From contig JAUYPK010000026.1 in the NCBI GenBank assembly GCA_030697615.1, positions 1 through 8,017 of the forward strand: a stretch of 8,017 bases of DNA. The letters run 5' to 3'. The notes under the pieces are model-generated. The model ran no database searches. It was not told the DNA's origin and was given only the letters and a program-made list of their open reading frames with translations. This document shows, piece after piece, positions 1-5,615 of this stretch. The position numbers and the translations under genes are program-made. The first letter of the stretch is position 1; every line of letters begins with the position of its first letter. The stretch is from Microcaldota archaeon. GTDB lineage: Archaea > Micrarchaeota > Micrarchaeia > Norongarragalinales > UBA8480.

Positions 1-105
1 AGTTTTGAAAAACGTGGAAACTTCGACAAACGCGGCAGCGGGCACTTTGACAAGAGGCCGCGTGGCGATTTTGACTCAAAGCGACCACCGTGGAAAAGAA
101 GGTAG
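1..105 (+). CDS. C-terminal tail of an unidentified protein (5' truncated)
   Basis: Frame 1 is open from the first base to a TAG at 103-105 and gives 34 residues with no domain. The peptide is a degenerate repeat in which a phenylalanine starts each unit: FEKRGN, FDKRGSGH, FDKRPRGD, then FDSKRPPWKRR to the end. It is rich in Lys/Arg, Asp, Gly and Phe and lacks aliphatic residues, so it should be disordered and basic. Tails of this kind are known on RNA-binding proteins such as RNA helicases, where they add non-specific RNA affinity. The parent protein lies outside the window and cannot be named. The reading frame is convincing because of the amino-acid periodicity; an RNA-related role is only inference. 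Confidence 0.7.
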   Translation, partial: SFEKRGNFDKRGSGHFDKRPRGDFDSKRPPWKRR

Positions 106-117
106 CGGTTTATCTGG

Positions 118-157
118 TTTTAAAAACTGCTAAGGTGTATCTTTTATTTGGGGGTTA
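118..157 (+). promoter_or_regulatory. Candidate promoter and Shine-Dalgarno for the helical-repeat gene
   Basis: Between the upstream stop (105) and the ATG at 165 there is a TATA-like ttttaaaaa at 118-126. A G-rich ggggg followed by tta lies at 150-157 and could serve as a ribosome binding site about 9 nt before the ATG. Both are weak single matches. Confidence 0.35.
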
Positions 158-164
158 GATTTCA

Positions 165-530
165 ATGCCAGTATCTATGACACAAGTTAAGGCTGCACTT
201 AAGAAAGGCGATCTTAGCTTAGTTCACCATCTTTATAGAAAAGCATGTCAACTTGGAAAAGGTGCGGATTATTTATTAAAAGAAGGTTATCCTCTGACTG
301 CTGCGGATTTATTTGCTGAAGCAGGTATGCATTTGGTTGGAGGTAAAAGATTATTAGATGCTGGCGAAGAGGATGAAGCTAATAGGCTGTTTACCTTGGG
401 TCGCGTTCATGCCGAAGGGGCAAAACTTCTTTTAAACGCAGGCCACTTTCGTTTAGCGGGTAAGCAATTTAAGCGAGCTGGTATGTATGAAGAATCTCGT
501 AAGGCATATCGCAGTGCAGGAATTTACTGA
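165..530 (+). CDS. Small protein of 26-residue helical (TPR-like) repeats
   Basis: The 121-residue soluble protein has no signal peptide or membrane segment. It is built of tandem alpha-hairpin units with an exact 26-residue period: LLKEG begins at residue 37, LLDAG at 63 and LLNAG at 89. Each unit is followed by an A-x(2)-F/L pattern and an 'AGM/LGR' turn (AEAGMH, TLGRVH, KRAGMY), and a last partial unit ends SAGIY. TPR units are 34 residues, so this is a shorter TPR-like or SNAP-like solenoid, probably a protein-protein interaction module. The ATG at 165 has a G-rich stretch upstream; ATG 177 is an alternative. Its end overlaps the next methyltransferase gene, which suggests co-transcription and possibly translational coupling. 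A role as partner of that enzyme is possible but unproven. I do not recognise a named family. Confidence 0.8.
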   Translation: MPVSMTQVKAALKKGDLSLVHHLYRKACQLGKGADYLLKEGYPLTAADLFAEAGMHLVGGKRLLDAGEEDEANRLFTLGRVHAEGAKLLLNAGHFRLAGKQFKRAGMYEESRKAYRSAGIY

Positions 531-1131
531 AGTAAAGTTCGGCGAAGTGAAATTGCTAATTGAACCGCAGGTTTACAAGCCGCGTGAAGACTCTTTTCTA
601 CTAGCGGCAGCGGTTGAAAAGTTCGCAAGCGGAAATGTGCTGGACATGGGCACTGGTTCGGGAATACAGGCTATTGTCGCTGCCAAAAAGAAAGAAGTGA
701 TGCAGGTGACTGCGGTTGACGCAAGCGAAAATGCGTTGAAATGCGCAGAGGCAAACGCTGTTTCAAACAAAGTGAAGGAAAAAATAAATTTTATTTGTAG
801 TAACTTGTTTGAAAACGTTGACGGAATTTTTGACACGGTTATTTTCAACCCGCCTTATGTTCCAGTTGAACCCGAAGAAAAACTAGATGCAGAAAGCATG
901 GCTTGGCATGGCGGTAAAGATGGGCGAAGTGTGCTTGAGCCTTTTCTTGATACTTTTTCACCTTTTGTTTCTCCAGGTGGGCAGCTGTTGCTTTTACAAA
1001 GTAGCTTGAACGACTTGGAAAAAACTGAACGTAAATTAAAAGCGTTGAAATTTAGCACGGAAGTTATTTCGACTGAGGCGTTTTTCTTTGAAAAGATACA
1101 CGTACTGCGTGCTTTGAAGCTTAAACTGTAG
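487..1131 (+). CDS. HemK/PrmC-family protein methyltransferase (archaeal Mtq2-like)
   Basis: A class I SAM-dependent methyltransferase of 214 residues. The family hallmark VYKPREDSFLL lies at residues 29-39. SAM motif I, VLDMGTGSG, is at 51-59, the acidic ribose-binding AVD at 76-78, and the catalytic NPPY at 121-124. NPPY marks amino-group methylation of Gln/Asn in proteins or of adenine. Archaeal and eukaryotic members of this short type, lacking the bacterial PrmC N-terminal domain, methylate the GGQ glutamine of release factor aRF1/eRF1, usually with a Trm112 zinc-ribbon partner. No such partner is in the window. The start is uncertain: ATG 487 overlaps the upstream gene by 44 nt, while GTG 514 would leave about 20 residues before VYKP, closer to the usual family length. 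GTG 547 is also in frame. The call to the family is firm; the exact substrate is inferred. Confidence 0.9.
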   Translation: MKNLVRHIAVQEFTEVKFGEVKLLIEPQVYKPREDSFLLAAAVEKFASGNVLDMGTGSGIQAIVAAKKKEVMQVTAVDASENALKCAEANAVSNKVKEKINFICSNLFENVDGIFDTVIFNPPYVPVEPEEKLDAESMAWHGGKDGRSVLEPFLDTFSPFVSPGGQLLLLQSSLNDLEKTERKLKALKFSTEVISTEAFFFEKIHVLRALKLKL

Positions 1132-1159
1132 TTCAAGTTGCCATTTGGGCAAAATATAG

Positions 1160-1195
1160 CCTGCTTTTTTTCTTTTTGTCCACTTTTTTAGCAGG
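1160..1195 (+). terminator. T-rich element with short inverted repeat downstream of the methyltransferase
   Basis: Starting 28 nt after the methyltransferase stop, cctgct (1160-1165) and its exact complement agcagg (1190-1195) flank a 24-nt pyrimidine-rich spacer. The spacer contains runs of T at 1165-1170, 1173-1177 and 1184-1189. Archaeal transcription termination is driven mainly by oligo-T tracts, so this is a plausible terminator. The 6-7 bp stem around the T tracts is unusual and may be chance. Confidence 0.5.
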
Positions 1196-1272
1196 TTTGT
1201 TTAAGATCTTAGTTTGACCCACGTTTCTTGGTTTTACAAATGCTCGGAATGATTATCGCTGCTTTAGGAAGT

Positions 1273-1280
1273 TTTAAATA
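1273..1280 (+). promoter_or_regulatory. TATA box of the toxin-antitoxin operon
   Basis: tttaaata at 1273-1280 is a near-consensus archaeal TATA element and lies in the 213-bp gap before the predicted GTG start at 1345. TATA boxes normally sit about 25 bp before the transcription start, which would place the start near 1300-1305, on the palindrome at 1299-1310. The leader would be about 40 nt. Confidence 0.55.
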
Positions 1281-1298
1281 CTATCTGTTTAATATCCT

Positions 1299-1310
1299 AT
1301 TGATATCAAT
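1299..1310. promoter_or_regulatory. Perfect 12-bp palindrome, candidate AbrB-type operator
   Basis: attgatatcaat reads identically on both strands. It lies about 19 bp downstream of the TATA box, where transcription should begin. Antitoxins with AbrB/SpoVT-type DNA-binding domains act as dimers and autorepress from palindromes overlapping their promoter, so this is the natural candidate operator for the module. The palindrome is seen directly; the binding is inferred. Confidence 0.5.
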
Positions 1311-1344
1311 TCCCCAGCGTTTATTTCGTGGGGATTATGAAGTT

Positions 1345-1551
1345 GTGTTTTCAAACCATGCATTGAGACGTATGGTGGAGCGTAGAATTTCGTGGGAATT
1401 GGTTAAGAAAACTGTTTTCGAAGGCAAGTTTGAACGGTTTGGCGATAATCGCATTAAGCTATCAAAGCGGTTTAATGATGGGGCGATTATATGCGTTGGT
1501 GTTGTGCAGAATAGTGAAATATGGGTAGTTACAATTGAAAGAGGTTGGTGA
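1345..1551 (+). CDS. DUF4258 family protein, probable RelE-like toxin
   Basis: The protein has the DUF4258 signature: FSNHALRRMVERRIS at residues 2-16, with the conserved His then Arg residues, and a C-terminal strand pattern (IICVGVV, IWVVTIERG). DUF4258 proteins belong to the RelE/BrnT-like fold and are often found beside YgiT-type zinc-finger antitoxins. They are thought to be toxins of type II modules, probably ribonucleases. I chose GTG 1345 (68 residues) because the core starts there, a gtgggg stretch lies upstream at 1329-1333, and a TATA box and palindrome occupy 1273-1310. Longer in-frame starts exist (TTG 1228, ATG 1240, ATG 1249). They would add up to 39 residues including a hydrophobic stretch unlike this family. 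The stop TGA is 1 nt before the antitoxin ATG, a typical translationally coupled pair. The family call is good; toxicity is inferred. Confidence 0.75.
   Translation: MFSNHALRRMVERRISWELVKKTVFEGKFERFGDNRIKLSKRFNDGAIICVGVVQNSEIWVVTIERGW
1541..1545 (+). promoter_or_regulatory. Shine-Dalgarno deciding the antitoxin start
   Basis: gaggt at 1541-1545 lies inside the last codons of the DUF4258 gene and ends 7 nt before ATG 1553. It supports that ATG over the in-frame TTG at 1535, which would have this site inside its own coding sequence. Confidence 0.6.
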
Positions 1552-1552
1552 A

Positions 1553-1843
1553 ATGCAGTGTACTTGTGGTAGTGTTTTTGAAAAAGTTCGGTTAGTTGCG
1601 CCGGAAGGATTTGAATATGAGGCTTTTAAGTGTCCGAAGTGTGGTGAAGAGCTTCTAAATATGATTCAAGCTGAGTTCTTTGCAAAGACCCTTGAAAAAA
1701 TTTACAACGTTTCCTTGTCTAAATGGGGTGAGTCGCTGGCGTTGCGTATTCCTGCGAGTATTGCGAGGAGTTTGCACTTAAAACCCAAGCAAAAAGCGCG
1801 CATAATTCCGGACAAAAACTCTTTCAGAGTAGTGCCGGTTTAG
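1553..1843 (+). CDS. Zinc-ribbon + AbrB/MazE-like protein, probable antitoxin
   Basis: The 96-residue protein has two parts. Residues 1-32 form a zinc ribbon with C3, C5, C27 and C30. The first pair is CxC instead of the usual CxxC; the second is CPKC. Residues 52-96 form an AbrB/SpoVT/MazE swapped-hairpin DNA-binding domain, with VSLSKWGESLALRIPASI at 53-70 matching the 'kwGnSlglRiP' signature of MazE-like antitoxins. By family knowledge the AbrB part binds operator DNA as a dimer, and a YgiT-type ribbon commonly contacts the toxin. It follows the DUF4258 gene by 1 nt with its own Shine-Dalgarno, so the order is toxin first. The palindrome at 1299-1310 is the expected target. A second protein of the same architecture is encoded at 7064-7405. 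Neutralisation of the upstream gene product is inferred from gene order and domain pairing. Confidence 0.8.
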   Translation: MQCTCGSVFEKVRLVAPEGFEYEAFKCPKCGEELLNMIQAEFFAKTLEKIYNVSLSKWGESLALRIPASIARSLHLKPKQKARIIPDKNSFRVVPV

Positions 1844-1854
1844 ATGTGGCTATG

Positions 1855-1881
1855 TTTTATTTCTTCGTTGCTTAGTTTTTT
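1855..1881 (+). promoter_or_regulatory. T-rich junction: likely terminator of the TA operon and weak promoter of the next gene
   Basis: The 40-nt gap between stop 1843 and ATG 1884 contains ttttattt at 1855-1862, centred about 26 bp before the ATG, so it could be a TATA element giving a leaderless message. A run of six T at 1876-1881 could terminate the upstream transcript. Neither match is strong. Confidence 0.35.
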
Positions 1882-1883
1882 CT

Positions 1884-2879
1884 ATGGCTAAAGTTTCCAA
1901 ACACGAGCGTATTGCAATAAAAAAACACGAGGAGCTCATTAAGTTGCCAGTTGTTGGCTTGCGTTTAGTTGACCACAATTTAATGCACGAATTAGACAAA
2001 ATGGTAGCGCACGGCACTGAACTCAACGTAATTGACGAGTTTTTTCCAGATAAACCCGGATACCTTCCGCGGCCATGGAGTGCGTTTGGTGGCTTACAGC
2101 TGTACTGGGGTTCTTCGAGATATGGCGTGCGAAACGGTTTTGATCATTTGACTGCAATGACTAACACTGGCGCGCATATTGAACGGTTTTGGAATGTTAT
2201 TGAAACTTATTTTGGCTATAAAGGAAGAAGCAGCAAAACTGGCTTAAAAGGTAGGCAAGGTTTTGAACGTTTTAAAAAAGATTTACTTCAAAATAAAGAT
2301 TTATGCCGAGTTGTTGGATTGCTTCCTGACACTTCTGATCCAAAAGAAGTGCAAAGAATAGCAAAAAGTTGGGATCCTGCAGATTGGCATCAAGGGGCTG
2401 CAAATTCCATGGTTTTTTATGCCGCGCATCATGCTAGAACCTTGCAGCAACTCTTTGGCAGGCAAAGTGAATATGGTAAAAAGCCAGGTGAAAAAATAGC
2501 GCTTATCCGAGCAGTAGCTTATTTCTTATCTGGAGACCACTCACCTCATAGTGCACCACTTAAAACAAATTTCTCAAGAATTGCAAATTTTGGCAGGCCT
2601 TATGATTACACTGCAGCTGCGTTCATACATCCAAGAAATATGGATAGTATTGATGTTTACGGCTGGCGACATGTAAAGCGCGGAAAAGAACTTCCAATTG
2701 CTGGAATGGTGGTACTGGAACCAACAACACATGCGGCTACTGACGCAGCTAAAAGAATGCTTAGCCACCTTAGAAAGAAAAAGAGATTAAAAGAAGCTTT
2801 TCCAGTTTACGACTATCGATTTAGGCGAATTTGGCCGCCTATAAGTTCGCAGGAGAAAAAGACCGACGCGGTTACTTGA
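1884..2879 (+). CDS. Conserved-looking protein of unknown function, His- and Trp-rich
   Basis: I do not recognise this 331-residue protein. It has no signal peptide or membrane segment and looks like a folded cytoplasmic enzyme or nucleic-acid-binding protein. It is basic and unusually rich in histidine and tryptophan. Clusters that look like possible active-site or metal-site elements are WHQGAANSMVFYAAHHAR at 168-185, GDHSPHSAP at 217-225 and AAFIHPRNMDSIDVYGWRH at 245-263. The middle third is Lys/Arg-rich around 112-136, and the last 40 residues carry a basic stretch, LRKKKRLKEAF at 296-306, then YDYRFRRIWPP at 309-319. ATG 1884 is the first in-frame start and fits the T-rich upstream box. 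The gene stands alone on its strand, and its stop codon overlaps the stop of the convergent HAD gene by 8 bp. The long open frame and protein-like composition make it a real gene; function is open. Confidence 0.85.
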   Translation: MAKVSKHERIAIKKHEELIKLPVVGLRLVDHNLMHELDKMVAHGTELNVIDEFFPDKPGYLPRPWSAFGGLQLYWGSSRYGVRNGFDHLTAMTNTGAHIERFWNVIETYFGYKGRSSKTGLKGRQGFERFKKDLLQNKDLCRVVGLLPDTSDPKEVQRIAKSWDPADWHQGAANSMVFYAAHHARTLQQLFGRQSEYGKKPGEKIALIRAVAYFLSGDHSPHSAPLKTNFSRIANFGRPYDYTAAAFIHPRNMDSIDVYGWRHVKRGKELPIAGMVVLEPTTHAATDAAKRMLSHLRKKKRLKEAFPVYDYRFRRIWPPISSQEKKTDAVT

Positions 2880-3507
2880 AAACTTTCAGTACATCCGCCA
2901 CGTGTGGAAAAGTGTAGTCGGCTTCTGGATATTTTTCATCGCTCCACACCAAGGCGGTTTGCATTCCAAGTTGCTTTGCAGGGACTAAATCCGTGTAGAC
3001 GCGGTCGCCGACGAAAAGAATCTCTTCTGCTTTTACTTTGGATAGTTCAACCACTTTTCTAAAGCCGCCTAGGCTTGGCTTTGGTCTGCCAACTTGTTCA
3101 ATTGTCAAAATGTACTTGAAAATCGAAAGTGGAATTTTCATCGTCGCTAGTATTTTTTTTGTCTCAACAAGCATGTTATCTGTGAAGATGCCGTGCGTTA
3201 CGTTTAGTTTAGAAAATTCTTTAAACATTTCCACAGTGCGCTTTTCACTTTCGAGATAAGTAGTAACTTTCAACTTATTACGGTGGCTATGCCAGTACTC
3301 TTTTGGCTTTCCAAGCGAAGCAAAAATAGCAGAGTGACTGTTTAATTCAGCGTAAAGCGTTTGGTATTCTTGCCAAGTTTCGCTATTTTCACGTTTGTTG
3401 GTTAACTCCGCGTATAACTTTAACCGCAGTGCATTAAGTTCCTTTTCAAGCTGTGGAGTAGGGCGGTAAAGTGTTCCATCTAAGTCCCAACAAACGTGCT
3501 TAATCAT
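2872..3507 (-). CDS. HAD-superfamily hydrolase (probable small-molecule phosphatase)
   Basis: The 211-residue protein carries all four HAD motifs. Motif I is CWDLDGTLY, with nucleophile D8 and acid D10. Motif II is GIFTDN with T109, motif III is K143 in GRPKPS, and motif IV is FVGDRVYTD with D168 and D173. A helical cap insertion between motifs I and II (about residues 15-95) makes it a type I (C1 cap) member, like phosphoglycolate phosphatase and related enzymes. These transfer phosphate to the first Asp using Mg2+. The substrate cannot be read from the sequence. ATG 3507 is chosen because motif I starts seven residues later; a longer frame to 3615 only overlaps the upstream gene and adds nothing conserved. 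It lies 10 nt after the membrane-protein gene on the same strand with no obvious promoter, so they are probably one operon. LYAEL occurs twice in the cap (31-35, 51-55). Confidence 0.9.
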   Translation of the reverse strand: MIKHVCWDLDGTLYRPTPQLEKELNALRLKLYAELTNKRENSETWQEYQTLYAELNSHSAIFASLGKPKEYWHSHRNKLKVTTYLESEKRTVEMFKEFSKLNVTHGIFTDNMLVETKKILATMKIPLSIFKYILTIEQVGRPKPSLGGFRKVVELSKVKAEEILFVGDRVYTDLVPAKQLGMQTALVWSDEKYPEADYTFPHVADVLKVFK

Positions 3508-3517
3508 TTTTATTTTT

Positions 3518-4780
3518 TCACGAGCCGAAAAGATTTCCCTTTGGCGTGGCTGACTGTTCACTTCCACCTTCTGGCGGCTTCTTTTGTGTAAACTTCCACA
3601 CAAAGTAACCAACAATCATCAACAGAATCACGCCAATGAAAATGTTAGTGTTGTCGCTGTTTGTGTTTTGCGGCGCTGGATTATTTTGAGTGTTGCATTT
3701 ATCAAGCGCCTTTTTAACCTTGTTCAATTCGCTTTGAACAAGCGTAACGTTGCCAACCACTTGGACAAATTTGTTGCCCTGCTGTGCCGCAAGCGTAGCT
3801 TGCCAAGTTTTTTCAAGCTCAGTTACGGTTGTACAATCTAACACTTCTGCTTTTCTATTAAGAATGTCCTGCACGCTTGCCTTTACGCTTTCAACTGCAT
3901 TGTCACTGTCAATTTTTTGCTTGCGGTACAAGTAGCTCTGCACTGAGTCATTGACGCTACGTTGTGCTTGTGGAGACTTTACGCCTTGAAATTCGTCAAA
4001 CGCGTTTTCCAGCGAAGTTATCGAAGCAAATTGGTCAAGCCCAACGTTAAACGCAGTTTGTAACCCTGGTCTGAATAAACTTTGTTCAACTCCTTTTTGA
4101 GTTAATCCATTTGACGTGTTTATAACCGCTTTTTGATAATCTTCCCCAGTTTTTACCATTGCGACAAGCGCTTTAAAAGTTGAGTTGTAACGAATTACAA
4201 ACGCTTCTAGCGCAGTGTTAGAATAGTCACTTTCAAACATCTCCTGCGTGTCTAAGCCACTGTCAATTTCGTCGCCTAGCCTTTCAACTGAAAGTGTAAA
4301 TTGTGAAAAAGAATTTTGTACTGTTAATATATTTTCATCTACGCGTGACAAGCTTGTTTCAACGTCTTCAAGGCTCGTTTCAGCTTGGTCCCTTGCAGTT
4401 TTTCCGCTTTGAAGTGCAGAGTTTACCTCTTGAAGGGAAAGCTCCTTTTCAGTTACAAATCCTTGTATAAATGCTTGTTTTAAGTCAAATGAATACACTT
4501 TGGTTAAGACATCTTGGCTTTCAACTAACAGCCCAGTTTCTGCATCTACAACTACAATTAAGTTCTTCGCCTCGGCATTGGTCTGGGGGTGGAAGTAAAC
4601 AACGAAGTACTGCCGTCCATCAACTAGAAACGGCCGGTTTACAATAGACGCTTCTTCACTTTGACGCAGGTAAACCGAAGCAGCTTGAATAGCTTCTTCG
4701 CTTGGTATAAGCGCCCCAATTAGCGGAATTACTAAGCTAAGTGCAAAAAAGCTGAATATGATTAGACTTTTAACGTTCAT
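3518..4780 (-). CDS. Secreted, C-terminally membrane-anchored protein with PepSY-like N-terminal domain and coiled coil
   Basis: The 420-residue protein starts with a signal peptide (hydrophobic residues 5-24, ending near GALIPSEEA). Residues about 28-95 resemble a PepSY-like unit: a helix, then RQYFVVYFHP and NLIVVVDAETGLLVES, the latter like the family's 'vDAkTGevl' hairpin. Residues about 110-365 are almost wholly helical, Gln/Ser/Glu-rich and Gly-poor, with heptad-like stretches (115-180, 345-362) and two cysteines (316, 362). An Asn/Gln/Pro linker (363-378) precedes one membrane helix (379-396) and a short Lys/Gly/Ser-rich tail. The expected topology is therefore a large extracytoplasmic domain anchored at its C terminus. 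ATG 4780 is preferred over the in-frame TTG 4789. A gaggg lies just before the ATG, closer than usual. The gene is followed by the HAD gene and divergent from the TrmJ-like gene. Family and function are not recognised; a surface or envelope role is inference. Confidence 0.8.
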   Translation of the reverse strand: MNVKSLIIFSFFALSLVIPLIGALIPSEEAIQAASVYLRQSEEASIVNRPFLVDGRQYFVVYFHPQTNAEAKNLIVVVDAETGLLVESQDVLTKVYSFDLKQAFIQGFVTEKELSLQEVNSALQSGKTARDQAETSLEDVETSLSRVDENILTVQNSFSQFTLSVERLGDEIDSGLDTQEMFESDYSNTALEAFVIRYNSTFKALVAMVKTGEDYQKAVINTSNGLTQKGVEQSLFRPGLQTAFNVGLDQFASITSLENAFDEFQGVKSPQAQRSVNDSVQSYLYRKQKIDSDNAVESVKASVQDILNRKAEVLDCTTVTELEKTWQATLAAQQGNKFVQVVGNVTLVQSELNKVKKALDKCNTQNNPAPQNTNSDNTNIFIGVILLMIVGYFVWKFTQKKPPEGGSEQSATPKGNLFGS

Positions 4781-4856
4781 TTCCCTCAATAATAAATATC
4801 TCTTGTAATGCTTAATAAATCAATCTAAATCAATCATTGCATTTTCCGGTTTTATT
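4781..4856. promoter_or_regulatory. Divergent intergenic region with TATA-like boxes and a 10-bp-spaced direct repeat
   Basis: This 76-bp AT-rich gap separates the start codons of the minus-strand membrane protein and the plus-strand TrmJ-like gene, so it must hold both promoters. For the minus gene, a TATA-like atttatta (reverse of 4813-4820) would give a leader of about 10 nt. The perfect 9-bp direct repeat aaatcaatc occurs at 4817-4825 and 4827-4835, exactly one helical turn apart, on the same DNA face. No clear TATA box was found for the plus gene apart from taaatcaat at 4826-4834, which is part of the repeat. Confidence 0.5.
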
Positions 4857-5615
4857 ATGGAGTTCACTTCGTCGCGCAAAGTAAGAAATCCCTTGCCTGT
4901 AAGGGTTGTATTAGTAGAGCCAGAGCACTCCATGAATCTTGGCATGGTTGCAAGGGCGGTGAAAAACTTCGGCGTAGTGGAATTAGCGCTTGTAAACCCA
5001 CAGTGCAAAATTGACGTAGAGGCTGTGAAGTACGCCAAGCATTCCAAAGAAGTGCTGGAAAACGCCAAAATTTACAAGACGCTTAAAGATGCAGTGAAAG
5101 GTTTTGACTTAGTTATAGGTACTACTGGTGTAGTGCGACGGTTTACTAGTTCTTTGAAAAATTGCGTGCCGTTGCCAGTGTTGCAGCCACTTGTAAGCGG
5201 AAAGCGAGTAGCTTTGGTTTTTGGCCGCGAAGGAATTGGCCTAAATGAAAGTGAACTTATGCAATGCGACGTTGTTACGCACATCCCAGCTGACAAGGCG
5301 CACCCTGTGCTTAACTTATCCCATTCAGTTGCAGTTGTGTTATACGCTTTGTACGCGTCTCGCAATGAAAAGCCGCTTTTCAAAACTGCAAGTGTACAAA
5401 ACGTAGAGTACCTGGAAAACATGTTTTCGCAAGTAGTTGACAAGCTGCAAAGCGATACTTTTCCTAAACTCCGTAATCCTACAAAAGCAAAAATTGCGTT
5501 TAAACACGTCTTAGGTAGAAGTAACGTTGCAGATAGTGAAATGCAAGTTCTAATGGGAGTTTTTTCCAGAATCCGCAGACAGTTGTATGGCGTTGGAAAT
5601 CAACGGAACAAGTAA
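4857..5615 (+). CDS. trmJ: TrmJ-like SPOUT tRNA 2'-O-ribose methyltransferase
   Basis: The 252-residue protein has the SpoU/TrmH-type trefoil-knot SPOUT fold. RVVLVEPEHSMNLGMVARAV at 16-35 holds motif 1, with N27 and R33. The family NPQC segment at 47-50 matches the 'NPkc' of TrmJ. Motif 2, LVFGREGIGL, is at 120-129, and motif 3, LNLSHSVAVVLYAL, at 152-165 forms the SAM-binding knot. Archaeal and bacterial TrmJ work as dimers and 2'-O-methylate position 32 in the tRNA anticodon loop; archaeal members studied prefer C32. The C-terminal residues 184-245 include a helical segment, EMQVLMGVFSRIRRQL, as in TrmJ homologues. ATG 4857 is the natural start, 15 residues before motif 1; no Shine-Dalgarno is visible, so a leaderless message is plausible. 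The last 16 bp overlap the convergent tail-anchored protein gene. The SPOUT family call is firm; position-32 specificity is inferred from the family. Confidence 0.9.
   Translation: MEFTSSRKVRNPLPVRVVLVEPEHSMNLGMVARAVKNFGVVELALVNPQCKIDVEAVKYAKHSKEVLENAKIYKTLKDAVKGFDLVIGTTGVVRRFTSSLKNCVPLPVLQPLVSGKRVALVFGREGIGLNESELMQCDVVTHIPADKAHPVLNLSHSVAVVLYALYASRNEKPLFKTASVQNVEYLENMFSQVVDKLQSDTFPKLRNPTKAKIAFKHVLGRSNVADSEMQVLMGVFSRIRRQLYGVGNQRNK

Noticed and set aside
573..1136. Two antisense open frames (573-848 and 855-1136, minus strand) under the methyltransferase gene
   Set aside because: They lie entirely or almost entirely opposite a gene with clear SAM and NPPY motifs. Their Ser/Phe-rich translations look like antisense products.
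1884..2879. HD-domain phosphohydrolase
   Set aside because: The histidine clusters (HHAR, GDHSPH) do not show the spaced H...HD...D pattern of that family.
2872..3507. HAD hydrolase as the toxin or effector of an accessory system
   Set aside because: All motifs are standard for a metabolic phosphatase, and its operon partner is a membrane protein with no antitoxin-like features.
3508..3615. 36-residue N-terminal extension of the HAD hydrolase
   Set aside because: It lies in the coding region of the upstream membrane protein in another frame. The HAD nucleophile motif starts seven residues after ATG 3507, as is usual.
4817..4835. CRISPR or other repeat array
   Set aside because: Only two 9-bp copies with a 1-bp spacer; no array anywhere in the window.
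5072..5443. Minus-strand open frame inside the TrmJ-like gene
   Set aside because: Antisense to the SPOUT knot motifs; no recognisable domain or upstream signal.
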